64,000 bases of DNA from Pyxicephalus adspersus (lineage: Eukaryota; Chordata; Amphibia; Anura; Pyxicephalidae), in contig NC_092859.1 of the NCBI RefSeq assembly GCF_032062135.1, positions 38,776,513 to 38,840,512 of the forward strand, in the 5' to 3' direction. The translations under genes were made by a program, and so were the position numbers. Shown piece by piece: positions 55,106 to 64,000 of the stretch. The notes under the pieces are model-generated. The model ran no database searches, had not been told where the DNA came from, and was given only the letters and a program-made list of their open reading frames with translations. The stretch's first letter is position 1, and the number at the start of each line of letters is the position of its first letter.

Positions 55106-56950
55106 AGCACAGTTAACACTTTATTAGTTAAAGTGGACCTATGTGACCTATATGTTTTTTTCTTCTGACAGAAATAGCAGAAAGATTAATAGAATCTCTA
55201 AAAGAATCAGCAGCAGAAATTCTCCTTATGATATGTATACAGACATAGGATTTATTGTCCTTCACTGATTTAATGATTTACCTGAACCTGTCATCCTTCA
55301 ATATATTTTTTCAGATCTTAGTGATACACTTATTCATACTCTCCTACTTCTTACTTTTTTTTTACCTGTTTCATAACTTTTTCTCCTCTGTATTTTTTGT
55401 ATTGTATTTATACTCTTTTTTTAAAATATAATTTAAATTATATATATAACCTCTCAACTGTGGGTGCAGTTCACAGGGGTGAGGAAGTGGTAACCACTAT
55501 GCAACCTTACTGCCAGTTTGCACTAGTCCTGTGAAATCAGACAATGGGCCAGTTAAACATTATTCTTTTAGTTGTTAGCCCTATTTATTATTCCAATAAT
55601 GCTTATTTTCTTACTTATTTGTTCAGTATCAATTATATGGACTTGAGAAATTCGGGGTCTTTCTGAAATACTCCAAAGCCAAAAACTTAGAAATTGATGC
55701 AAAATTTCAGGATTACCTAAGCAAGTTCCACCGGATATAGGATTTCCGAGTTGTTGTAATTATATGACAACAGTTCACATAGACATTGAGAGCCTTAAAA
55801 AGTCATACATTCCCTACAAATGTATTTGAAATCTCAATTTAAATAAAATAGCAATCTTCATAAATCAAATGAGGGCCTCCTTAATGCGGCCCTCCACAGC
55901 TTCTGTGACCTCCATAGTTCTCTGCCACAGCTGTTGGGTTGAACAAAATGGCTAGGACTGGCTTCTGGTTTGGCATCATTAAATACCCTGAGTTCTGAGT
56001 AGGGGGGACCTCCCATAAATTCTGTGATTCAGAGCAAACCCAAACACAGAATATTTTGTAGTAACTGGTAAAGTTGTGTGTAGACTTTAGTCATGAGCTG
56101 GGCATGAATGATCCCACATAAAAACAAGGAAAACCTTTAGATAGGGCGCCGATACAAAGTGATTTTTGGTACTTCAACATAATGAGTAAGCATATCTAAT
56201 AAATGAACATTATGTATGTTGTAAAAAAACAAACATCTGCTAATGTGAGGTTATTAGGACGTATATTCTCAAGACTCCCAATTGGAGAGGATGGAGGGTC
56301 CAGAAGGCGCCATGTCAGGAGAGGGTGGAAATTTCATGGAGTGAAAGTGTGGAAGGATATCAGTTTAAATTTGGTATGGATTCTCATACCAAAAGGAGAT
56401 GCCTTAATCTGGAGACTATGGACTGTTTCCATAGTTTACCTGCCAAGGTGGTGGATGCTATTCCTGAAAAGAAAAAGAACCTCACCTTGCTTTAGGGGTG
56501 TGAAATTATATTTTTTTATGTTTGTTATTTCTCCCTAGCAGGAACGTGGAAAAAAAATCTGGAGGAGAAATGGAGCAGATCTGGGTAATTTTAGGGTTGA
56601 AGACTTTTGGAAAATATTTACATTTCATTTCTCAAAGGAAAATGGGTCCTTAAATCTATACTTTATCCTATATGCGCATTGATTCTTTGCTCTTTAATGC
56701 AAGGCAAAAAGACAGGTACACTTTGATGCAGAATTGCCGTATTCACTTTCCCCCTGATAGTAATACTGCTTAATTGCCTTTATCCCTGCAGTGAATCCTA
56801 GTCCTGCACATCATTTCACTTAGTATGCAGCATGAGTTTGTTATGTACAATGTATTTAGTGTTGGATACTTTAGGACATATTGGTTTGAAGTTAGTAATT
56901 CCTTGTGTCTAGGTGTCATCTGATATTGTATATGGTACGTCTCCCACTCT
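55106..56950. other. Upstream DNA of paralog B, no gene seen
   Basis: 56690-56765 (CAGAATTGCC.TATTCACTTT) aligns with 30605-30680 of copy A. Otherwise the stretch is AT-rich. A 111-codon frame at 56203-56538 has no recognisable domain. Confidence 0.35.
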
Positions 56951-56959
56951 GCCAAATCT

Positions 56960-57393
56960 CAGCCCTGTGTATGCAATCACAAGAAACATTAAGTTGAAAG
57001 TACCTTCTTGGAAGTTGGGTCCAAGGTTTTTTTGGTCCATAAAAGCATTATTAACCCGGTTGCCTTTCGTCTCGAACTTCCACAGGTTTTAAAGATTTAT
57101 AATGTGTTCCACAAATCACTGCTGAAGAGATATGTCGAACCTGCGGAACCGTGCTTCTTGCCTCCCGCTCCTGTCATGGTGGATGCTAATCTAGAATTTC
57201 GGATCGCCAGAATACTGGACTCCCGAATTCTCCGCAGATCCCTCCAGTATCTCGTTCACTGGAAGGGTTGCGGTCCTGAGGAGAGAATGTGGGTTCCAGG
57301 GACCGACGTTAATGCTAGTCACCTAGTGAAAGCTTTCCACAGGGCTAATCCGGATAAGGTCGGTCCAGAGGCCACACGTAGAAGGGGGGGTAC
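56960..57393 (+). pseudogene. Gypsy integrase C-terminus with chromodomain (5'-truncated)
   Basis: IKLKVPSWKLGPR near 56990 and then, in a shifted frame, NPVAFRLELPQVLKIYNVFH are the end of a Ty3/gypsy integrase. A chromodomain follows: FRIARILDSRILRRSLQYLV, HWKGCGPEERMWVPG and HLVKAFHR. A G-rich polypurine tract (57382-57390) precedes the LTR. Upstream pol is absent. Confidence 0.82.
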
Positions 57394-57965
57394 TGTCACG
57401 GTCCCTTCTGTGACTGAGGTCAGAAGATCTGTGAGACAAGCTACACGTGAGGTTATCGGACAGTCTCTTTGTTTTTACTTGTTTCTGTGTTGTTTTTTGT
57501 AATGAACACACCCCTTGTATCAGCTGCAAATGGTGGTCATTACTGCTCCTCCATTTAATCGGGCCTCACACTTTATGCTATGCAGTTGATATTCACTTCT
57601 GGGATGTGAACAGCTGGTGTGTTGTTCTCTTCAGGGTTCCTGCTCCTCCATTTGCTAGTTAAGATAAGTTGAACTTCTTTTGGAGTTTTGTCGTTCTTTT
57701 GTTGTTACTAGGCCTCAGGGAGACGCTGGTTCTTTCATCAGGGAAGGAACCAGTAGTCTCAAGCCCAGTCACTATTCCTAGGGCTACTAGGGCCTAGGTT
57801 CCAATGAATGAATATTCCCACCTTCAGGGGATATTCATACTGTCAGGAGTCAGGGCTAGGTTAGGGTGTCCGTAGGGGGTGAACGTTTTCTTCTTCCTAG
57901 CCTTTGAAGGCCTAGTCCCTTGTATTTATCCTTCTGTTTTCATCCCCTCCCCATTATCCGTGACG
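57394..57965 (+). repeat. 3' LTR of the chromodomain gypsy element
   Basis: It begins TGTCACGGTCCC and ends near CCGTGAC, homologous along its length to the reverse of the solo LTR at 7507-8107. The truncated element and the solo LTR belong to one family. Confidence 0.75.
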
Positions 57966-57999
57966 TTATCAACTGCCAAAAACTTAGAGTTGACAAGTT

Positions 58000-58260
58000 A
58001 ATGGAGAGCATTCGGCACAGCTGTCATCCTTTCTTAGACAAAACATTAATTGTTGATCTTCCTGGGCAGCTATAGACTATAGTTGTGCTGTAACAAATCT
58101 TTACTATGGGCAGGTGGAAAAAAATAATAAAGCTGTACATTTATACAAATGTATTTTATTTGTGCAACTACTGTAGTTAAGTTTGATGCATTGCCCTCTT
58201 GTAGCCCTTCTTTGTAGTGCACTCTAACTGGTAGAGGGAGCAAGTTGACCTCATCAGTCC
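58000..58260. other. Right-hand edge of duplication copy B
   Basis: AAAGCTGTACATTTATACAA and neighbouring bases align with 32040-32360. It contains an AATAAA on the minus strand near 58160, seen in both copies. It could be the 3' end of a neighbouring gene, but no coding exon is visible. Confidence 0.4.
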
Positions 58261-59295
58261 TTTGACCAATGAAACAAAGTGGGGTCATCAACCCTAATAA
58301 TCCTTAATAAAGCAATCTGAATCCTTCATCTGGATGGATAATAAATCATTTGGCAGGTTATACAGCTTCTATATGTATCTTGCGCTTCTGTTTTTTAATT
58401 TTTTTTTGTCTTGTATCCTTGGACTATATACCGCCACAAACCAAAAGATCTGTCAATAGTAAAGATAGAGCCCAACTTTTTTTGTGAAAAACTTCAAACT
58501 TCTTTATATAGGATTGTATCAGCTTTGAAAGCTGGGCTCCTCCTCAGCAACTATCCAGATGATTGTCAGTAGAGATGAGCGAATCAAAGCTGACAAAAGT
58601 GAAATTCGAAAAATACTAAAAAATTCGACTGGGAAGGCAGGGTGACCCATAATGCCATGCCTGCAGCCAATCAGCAGTCAGCCAGCCCTATGATGTCACA
58701 CCCCTTTAAATAGCCTTAGCCATCTTGGATTAGGACATTTTACAGCGTTCTGAGTGCAGGGAGAGACATGTGCAGGCGCTAGGGAGAGTGTCAGGAGAAA
58801 CCTGATTGTGTTAAAAAAACTCAAAAAATGATTAGTGCAGAGAAAGGATAGAGAGGAATCATTTCACAGCATCTTAGTGCAGGGAGAGACGTCAGAAGGC
58901 GCTAGGGACAGTGCTAGAAAAGCAATTTACAAGTGCAGGGAAAGATTATTTGGGGATCCAAATAGCCATTATACAGCTCTCTCATTCCATCAATTTATAT
59001 ATCCAGAAAAATATACACGCACTTCACTGATGCAGTTTTTTGTGGTCAAAGCTTTTAGTGACGTATTTCAGTACAAAAATACAAATAAATTCTCAGTTCA
59101 CTTCTGCAGTTACATGTGGTGAAAGCATTTAGTGATGTATTTGAGTACAAAAAGAAAAATATATATGCAGTTCACTGTTGCAGTGATTTGTGGTAAAAGC
59201 GTTCAGTGGCCCATTTCTGTACAAAAATAAAAATATATTCGTCGCTTTTAGGTGTGTTTTAATTTGCTTTCAATTTATTTAGTTAAAGTAAAAGT

Positions 59296-59880
59296 ATGTC
59301 AGACAGAGAAGTGGCAGGCCATGCACAGAGGAGTGGCAGAGGCCTAAATGTTTCTGGCGCAGGCAGAGGTCACAGCAGAGTAAGGAGGTGTGTCAGCAGG
59401 AGTCGCAGCGAGAGGCCTGAGCTCCCGGTGTCATCTAGCGGTCGTGTCTTGACCAGCAACCCAGCTATTCTTGATTGGTTAACTCTGTCATCCACTTCAT
59501 CCCAAGTGACATCAGACACCCCCAGCCAACAGTCGGTGGGTTCGTCAGACACAATCCTTAGTTGGCATGGCCTGGGAGCAGACCCTGTGCCCTCACCTGT
59601 TCTCAACTTGCCTCTGTCCTTTGCAGTTCCCTCAGCCACAGAAGTATTGTATGCTGTGGGCTCTGCTCCACTATACAGCGAGGACGAGCTAGTGGAGGAC
59701 AGTCAGCAGCTACTGCCTAGCCAAGATCTGGAGGAGACATCCGCCGCTTTCTCTGCTAGGCGGGCAAGTAGTGATGAGGAGAGTGGCGTGGGAGGTGGTG
59801 TAGCGAGTGGTCAGGTTCCTGACCCAGAGACTGTTGAGGAGGAAATCAGTGATGTGCATACACTACTCGATGATGATTAA
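59296..59880 (+). CDS. Acidic, Ser-rich ORF at the 5' end of the hAT element
   Basis: The frame is 194 codons from MSDREVAGHAQRSGRG to HTLLDDD. It is basic at first, then rich in Ser, Pro, Glu and Asp, with no fold recognised. It is in a different frame from the BED ORF 160 bases downstream. It could be the N-terminal part of the transposase before a shift, or a separate transposon protein. Confidence 0.45.
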   Translation: MSDREVAGHAQRSGRGLNVSGAGRGHSRVRRCVSRSRSERPELPVSSSGRVLTSNPAILDWLTLSSTSSQVTSDTPSQQSVGSSDTILSWHGLGADPVPSPVLNLPLSFAVPSATEVLYAVGSAPLYSEDELVEDSQQLLPSQDLEETSAAFSARRASSDEESGVGGGVASGQVPDPETVEEEISDVHTLLDDD

Positions 59881-60037
59881 GCCGATCGCACTTAGGAGCC
59901 GGGTGAAGAAGGGGCTTCATCATCATCAGGAGAAGAGGGTGGCAGCTTGCCCGTGAGGTGATAGCATAACTGGAAAGCAGCAGGGTGGCAGCAGTGGGAG
60001 GTCGGGAGCCAAACGTGCCCGGGGTTGACCACCTGCT

Positions 60038-60829
60038 TTGCAGCAGCCTACCTGCCCGGGAAGTAGTGGTGCAGTGGTTCACAGAGGCAGCGGCGGTAGC
60101 AGTGAGTCAGTGCAGAGTGTTGGGGGGAAAATCACCTACTCGGCGGTGTGGCAATTTTTTGTTAAGCCGCCGGAGGAGGTTAACATGGCCATATGTAGAA
60201 TATGTGGGCAGAAGGTGAAGCGAGGCCAGGGTGCCAATGTTGGCACCATGGTCCTGCGTCAACATATGCAGCGTCACCATAAAGTGGCCTGGGAGAACCG
60301 CGGCTCCGATGTGGTGGTCCAGCCTGCCGCAGTAACCGCTGCATCACCCCGTGGCACGCACCGGCTTTCAGGCAGTCAAGGCTCCACCATCTCAGCCGAA
60401 AGGAGCTGTGTGTCATTTGCATCTTCTGCTGGTCCAGATGCTCCTGCTCCTCCTACTCCTCGTCAGTCATTCCGTCAGCAATCGATCACCGAAGTGATTG
60501 CCAAGAGACAACAGTATGCATGCACTCATCCAACAGCGCAGAAGCTGAATGTGCTCCTGTCCAAGTTACTGGTGCTGCAGTCCCTCCCTTTCAAAGTGGT
60601 GGACTCTGCACCTTTCAGAGAACTGATGGCTTGTGCCGAGCCGAGGTGGAGAGTCCAAAGCCGTCATTTCTTTTCAAAAAAGGCAGTACCAGCCCTGCAC
60701 AAATATGTAGAACAGAAGGTGGGCCAGTCCTTGAGCCTGTCGGTGTCTGCCAAAGTGCACGGCAGTGCTGACGTGTGGAACTGTAACTACAGTCAGGGAC
60801 ATATATGTCCTTTACGGCTCACTGGGTGA
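60038..60829 (+). pseudogene. hAT transposase N-terminus with BED zinc finger, frameshifted
   Basis: AVWQFFVKPPEEVNMAICRI, with CRICGQ and LRQHMQRHH, makes a BED-type finger (C-x2-C...H-x4-H) that binds DNA. A Ser/Pro linker follows, then PFRELMACAEPRWRVQSRHF and SADVWNCNYSQ, near the first catalytic Asp of hAT transposases. Just after this the homologous frame (MSFTAHWV, 60805) is one register away, so the frame is broken. Confidence 0.78.
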
Positions 60830-60949
60830 ATGTGATTCCTGCACAACCACACCAGCAACTTGGCCAGGTGACACCGCTTCCGCCTCCACGTTCTCACACC
60901 GCTGGTCCTGTGACAACGTCTGCCTCTACCTCCTCATCCTCCACCGTGT

Positions 60950-60985
<36 letters not shown>

Positions 60986-61404
60986 TTCATGTCCTGGAAC
61001 AGATGCTGGTAAATCTGGCTGGTCAGGGGACTGGAGACGTGGAGCCTAGATCTCACGGCCACATGAGCCCTGTGGGGGCTGAACTGGAGGAGGAGGACTT
61101 TGGATCAAAGGCAATGTATAGTGAAATGGGTGGTTTTTCTACTCAGGTGACCGGAGAGGAGGAGCAGCCAGAGGAGCAAGAGGGAGATGAAGAAGACAGG
61201 CAGTATTCAGTGGAGATGGAAGCAGGGAGTCCCTCCGAGTCGCTTGCAGAAATGGCACACTGCATGCTCACTTGCTTGCGCAGTGACAGCCGGATTGTCA
61301 CTATTCGGCAGAGGGATGACCTCTGGCTTTCCACCTTGTTGGACTGGTTCAAAATGGGGGCCTTTTTTACACCCACTGGGAGGGAAGACAAACTGAACTA
61401 CTAA
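60805..61404 (+). pseudogene. hAT transposase continuation and acidic region
   Basis: It opens MSFTAHWVNVIPAQPHQQLG, which continues the transposase core, then runs through a (TA)n tract (60953-60984) translated as alternating Tyr-Ile. It ends in an acidic stretch and LWLSTLLDWFKMGAFF. The catalytic Asp/Glu pair and the dimerisation domain are not seen. Confidence 0.5.
60953..60984. repeat. (TA)n microsatellite inside the hAT frame
   Basis: About sixteen TA units, kept in frame with the flanking coding sequence. Confidence 0.92.
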
Positions 61405-61476
61405 AGAGACATCCTATGTAGTCAGTTGGCTGCTGCCTATCTGCGCCATCGTCCATCCTCTTGCAGGTCTTACCGG

Positions 61477-62378
61477 NNNNNNNNNNNNNNNNNNNNNNNN
61501 NNNNNNNNNNNNNNNNNNNNNNNNNNNNNNNNNNNNNNNNNNNNNNNNNNNNNNNNNNNNNNNNNNNNNNNNNNNNNNNNNNNNNNNNNNNNNNNNNNNN
61601 NNNNNNNNNNNNNNNNNNNNNNNNNNNNNNNNNNNNNNNNNNNNNNNNNNNNNNNNNNNNNNNNNNNNNNNNNNNNNNNNNNNNNNNNNNNNNNNNNNNN
61701 NNNNNNNNNNNNNNNNNNNNNNNNNNNNNNNNNNNNNNNNNNNNNNNNNNNNNNNNNNNNNNNNNNNNNNNNNNNNNNNNNNNNNNNNNNNNNNNNNNNN
61801 NNNNNNNNNNNNNNNNNNNNNNNNNNNNNNNNNNNNNNNNNNNNNNNNNNNNNNNNNNNNNNNNNNNNNNNNNNNNNNNNNNNNNNNNNNNNNNNNNNNN
61901 NNNNNNNNNNNNNNNNNNNNNNNNNNNNNNNNNNNNNNNNNNNNNNNNNNNNNNNNNNNNNNNNNNNNNNNNNNNNNNNNNNNNNNNNNNNNNNNNNNNN
62001 NNNNNNNNNNNNNNNNNNNNNNNNNNNNNNNNNNNNNNNNNNNNNNNNNNNNNNNNNNNNNNNNNNNNNNNNNNNNNNNNNNNNNNNNNNNNNNNNNNNN
62101 NNNNNNNNNNNNNNNNNNNNNNNNNNNNNNNNNNNNNNNNNNNNNNNNNNNNNNNNNNNNNNNNNNNNNNNNNNNNNNNNNNNNNNNNNNNNNNNNNNNN
62201 NNNNNNNNNNNNNNNNNNNNNNNNNNNNNNNNNNNNNNNNNNNNNNNNNNNNNNNNNNNNNNNNNNNNNNNNNNNNNNNNNNNNNNNNNNNNNNNNNNNN
62301 NNNNNNNNNNNNNNNNNNNNNNNNNNNNNNNNNNNNNNNNNNNNNNNNNNNNNNNNNNNNNNNNNNNNNNNNNNNNNN
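61477..62378. other. Assembly gap (902 N)
   Basis: The sequence is unknown. The gap lies between the hAT remnant and a 51-bp tandem repeat, so array collapse is a likely cause. Open frames drawn across it have no meaning. Confidence 0.99.
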
Positions 62379-62597
62379 ACTATGTCCTTGTGCCACTCTG
62401 TGGCCTCCTGATGCTGCCGCCACCTCCACACTATGTCCTTGTGCCACTCTGTGGCCTACTCAAGCTGCCGCCAGCTCCAGAATCTGTCATTGTGCCACTC
62501 TGTGGCCTACTCAACCTGCCACCACCTCCAGACTCTGTCATTGTGCCACTCTGTGGTCTCCTGATGCTGCCACCACCTCCAGACTCTGTCATTGTGG
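62379..62597 (+). repeat. 51-bp minisatellite (about 4.3 units visible)
   Basis: Units share TTGTGCCACTCTGTGGCCT and GCTGCC.CCA.CTCCA, with a period of 51 bases (17 codons). One frame reads VPLCGLLxLPPPPxSVI repeatedly. The array is cut by the gap, so its true length is unknown. Confidence 0.88.
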
Positions 62598-62789
62598 GTG
62601 TGGATTCTGAGGAAGCAGCTGCAGGTTGGTCTGTGCTCCTCTCTCCAATGTCTGGCTCTAGCCCAGGGTTGCCCTGGGTGGGGAATTACCCCAGGAAAGC
62701 CCCAGGCTTCTCGGCCTAAACATGATGCAGACTCTGATGGATTCCATACAACAGATTCTCCAGGTATTGATAAGAATTAAAGCTGTGAA

Positions 62790-63611
62790 GTGTCTGATAA
62801 AGATGTTTGTCATGTGAAGAGCAGTATGAAGCATGAACATGAATTGGATAAACCTGTACAGCAGATGGGAAGTTGTGTCCAGGGAAGCCCAGTAATGAAT
62901 GAGTCAGTGCAGTCGGGTCAGAGCAGTGTTGGGGCAGCACAGAAAGCTTTGCCCACCCCACAGGGAGTTCAGAGGGTGACTCGGAGTCAGTCCACTCCAC
63001 AGAGAGGTGATGGCAGGGCAGTACCGCCCCAGCACAGTGCGGCCATTTTGCAGACACCAAGGAAGATTTCCTTGGAACAAAAGACAATAAAGGAGAATTT
63101 GCAGCAACAAGTTTTGATCCCCACCGGCTAGGTGCGCTCAGCCCGCCTGAGAGCCCAGCAAAGTAAAAACAGTGCTGAAAGTACTAAAAAGCCAACAAAT
63201 GTGGCTTTGGGGGCTCCATCAGCTCAGAAATCCTCCCTGATTTCTGCAAATACAACCAGGAGTACAAAGCTCCAGTCTGAGATGGGGTCAACTACCCACA
63301 AATCACTGCAGATTCGTCCATCACTTGTGAGTGGGAAGGGGGCAACGCAGTGCAGTGTCCCAGGGAAAGGAACTGACATGGCTTCCAGTCCATCTGAGGA
63401 CCCAGGAACGTTCAAACACCCGGCAGAGGTGACCAAGCAGAAAGTAACAGCCTGCCAGCCTGGGCTGAGCCTAGCACAGAACATTCCGGCCCTTGTAAAA
63501 GAAATGGAAACCCTGAGGAAAGCAAAGAGAACAATCCAGAACCAGATAGAGGAAATGTATAAATTAAAGGCTGCAAATCCCTCCAAGAGGCTCTGTATGA
63601 TAGCAAGCTGA
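62790..63611 (+). pseudogene. Unidentified ORF with one in-frame TAG, coiled-coil-like end
   Basis: One frame runs 274 codons, interrupted only by TAG at 63129-63131. The first half is Gln/Ser-rich with RVTRSQSTPQRGDG and EQKTIKENLQQQ. The second half ends PALVKEMETLRKAKRTIQNQ, a likely coiled coil. A shifted frame continues VGKIDSVQEQLGPIGETYKN. It resembles a retroelement ORF1 or gag-like protein in style, but the family is not recognised. Confidence 0.35.
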
Positions 63612-63843
63612 AATTGCTGGCTATGGAACTCGCTTCGGTGGTTGGGAAGATCGACTCAGTCCAGGAACAACTGGGACCCATAGGAGAGACTTATAAGAAT
63701 AAAGATCATTTCCAAGGGACTGAGAAACCCACCAGTATGCCATCGGTAAGGAAATCTGTTTCGCAGCAGCCAATGTTTTCTTACCAAGGAAAAGACCCGT
63801 CTGAGGATAGCATTGGGAGTTTCAGCAGCAGAAGAGAGACACT

Positions 63844-64000
63844 GGCCCTGATTCATCAAGCAGAATTGGATTATCGCTCGCGCATTCGTATTAGCGATCC
63901 GGAATCGTACGCGGTCGCGCTATTCAGCAACTGAAAAAGCTCGCGCACGGAGCCGCGCTTATCCGACAGCTTTTTACTGGCGATCTTGCATTAAAAGTCA
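63844..64000. mobile_element. Harbinger-like MITE, left part (cut by window end)
   Basis: It starts GGCCCTGATTCATCAAGC and matches the arms at 24234-24430 and 50869-51277. The three bases to the left are ACT. The right end is outside the window. Confidence 0.72.

Larger units (their letters stand above)
34919..58260. repeat. Segmental duplication, copy B (FAXDC2 paralog B)
   Basis: Counterpart of 3411-32360, aligning through exons, introns and upstream blocks. Copy B lacks the Helitron, the palindrome, the 3 kb Harbinger-like element, the Tigger and the 299-bp hAT of copy A. It carries its own Tc1 nest, L2 fragment, gypsy elements and hAT MITEs. Confidence 0.85.
58568..61476 (+). mobile_element. 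hAT-superfamily transposon with BED finger, decayed
   Basis: The left end is near 58572 (AGAGATGAGCGAATC, like other frog hAT termini). It has a leader, an acidic Ser-rich frame, a BED zinc-finger frame leading into the hAT core, then a frameshift, a (TA)n tract and a further acidic frame running into the assembly gap. No right-hand terminus is visible. Confidence 0.7.

Noticed and set aside
58070..58291. 73-codon minus-strand frame at the right edge of copy B
   Set aside because: The aligned copy A sequence does not keep the frame, so it is not a conserved exon.
61367..62610. Long open frames across 61367-62610 on both strands
   Set aside because: They are created by the 902 unknown bases read as open codons and carry no information.

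Overview
The window is vertebrate nuclear DNA, AT-rich and crowded with repeats. It is most likely from a frog. The evidence is split genes with GT-AG introns and a dense mix of L1, L2/CR1-like, Ty3/gypsy, Helitron, Tc1, Tigger, hAT, Harbinger-like and TTAA-targeting elements typical of anuran genomes. The species cannot be named from the sequence.

The only host gene I can support is FAXDC2, a di-iron fatty acid hydroxylase/sterol desaturase family member. It is present twice in tandem on the minus strand. Copy B (coding exons 34731-47455, probable non-coding first exon at 54914) rebuilds from eight exons into an intact 332-residue protein with all three histidine boxes. Copy A (3732-23277, probable first exon at 28733) has seven homologous exons with canonical splice sites and no stop. 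It lacks the terminal exon within the window and has lost two codons before the third histidine box. The duplicated block runs about 3411-32360 (A) and 34919-58260 (B) and includes matching introns and upstream DNA.

Layout: 1-3410 holds a Tigger-like copy, an L1 ORF1 remnant and a TTAA element. Copy A (3.4-32.4 kb) is swollen by a Helitron, a solo LTR, an L1, a TIR-bounded element, several TTAA elements including a 2.2 kb palindrome, a 3 kb Harbinger-like element, a Tigger and a small hAT. The spacer (32.4-34.7 kb) holds an L1 3' end and MITEs. Copy B (34.7-58.3 kb) carries its own set: a nested Tc1, an L2 fragment, an internally deleted gypsy element, hAT MITEs and a gypsy 3' end. From 58.5 kb on there is a decayed BED-finger hAT transposon, a 902-base assembly gap, a 51-bp minisatellite, an unidentified coiled-coil-like ORF and the start of another Harbinger-like MITE.

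Because the two copies align, most insertions can be scored as present or absent between paralogs. That gives natural empty sites and a relative order of events. I found no CRISPR array, operon, convincing tRNA or rRNA gene, or intact transposase.
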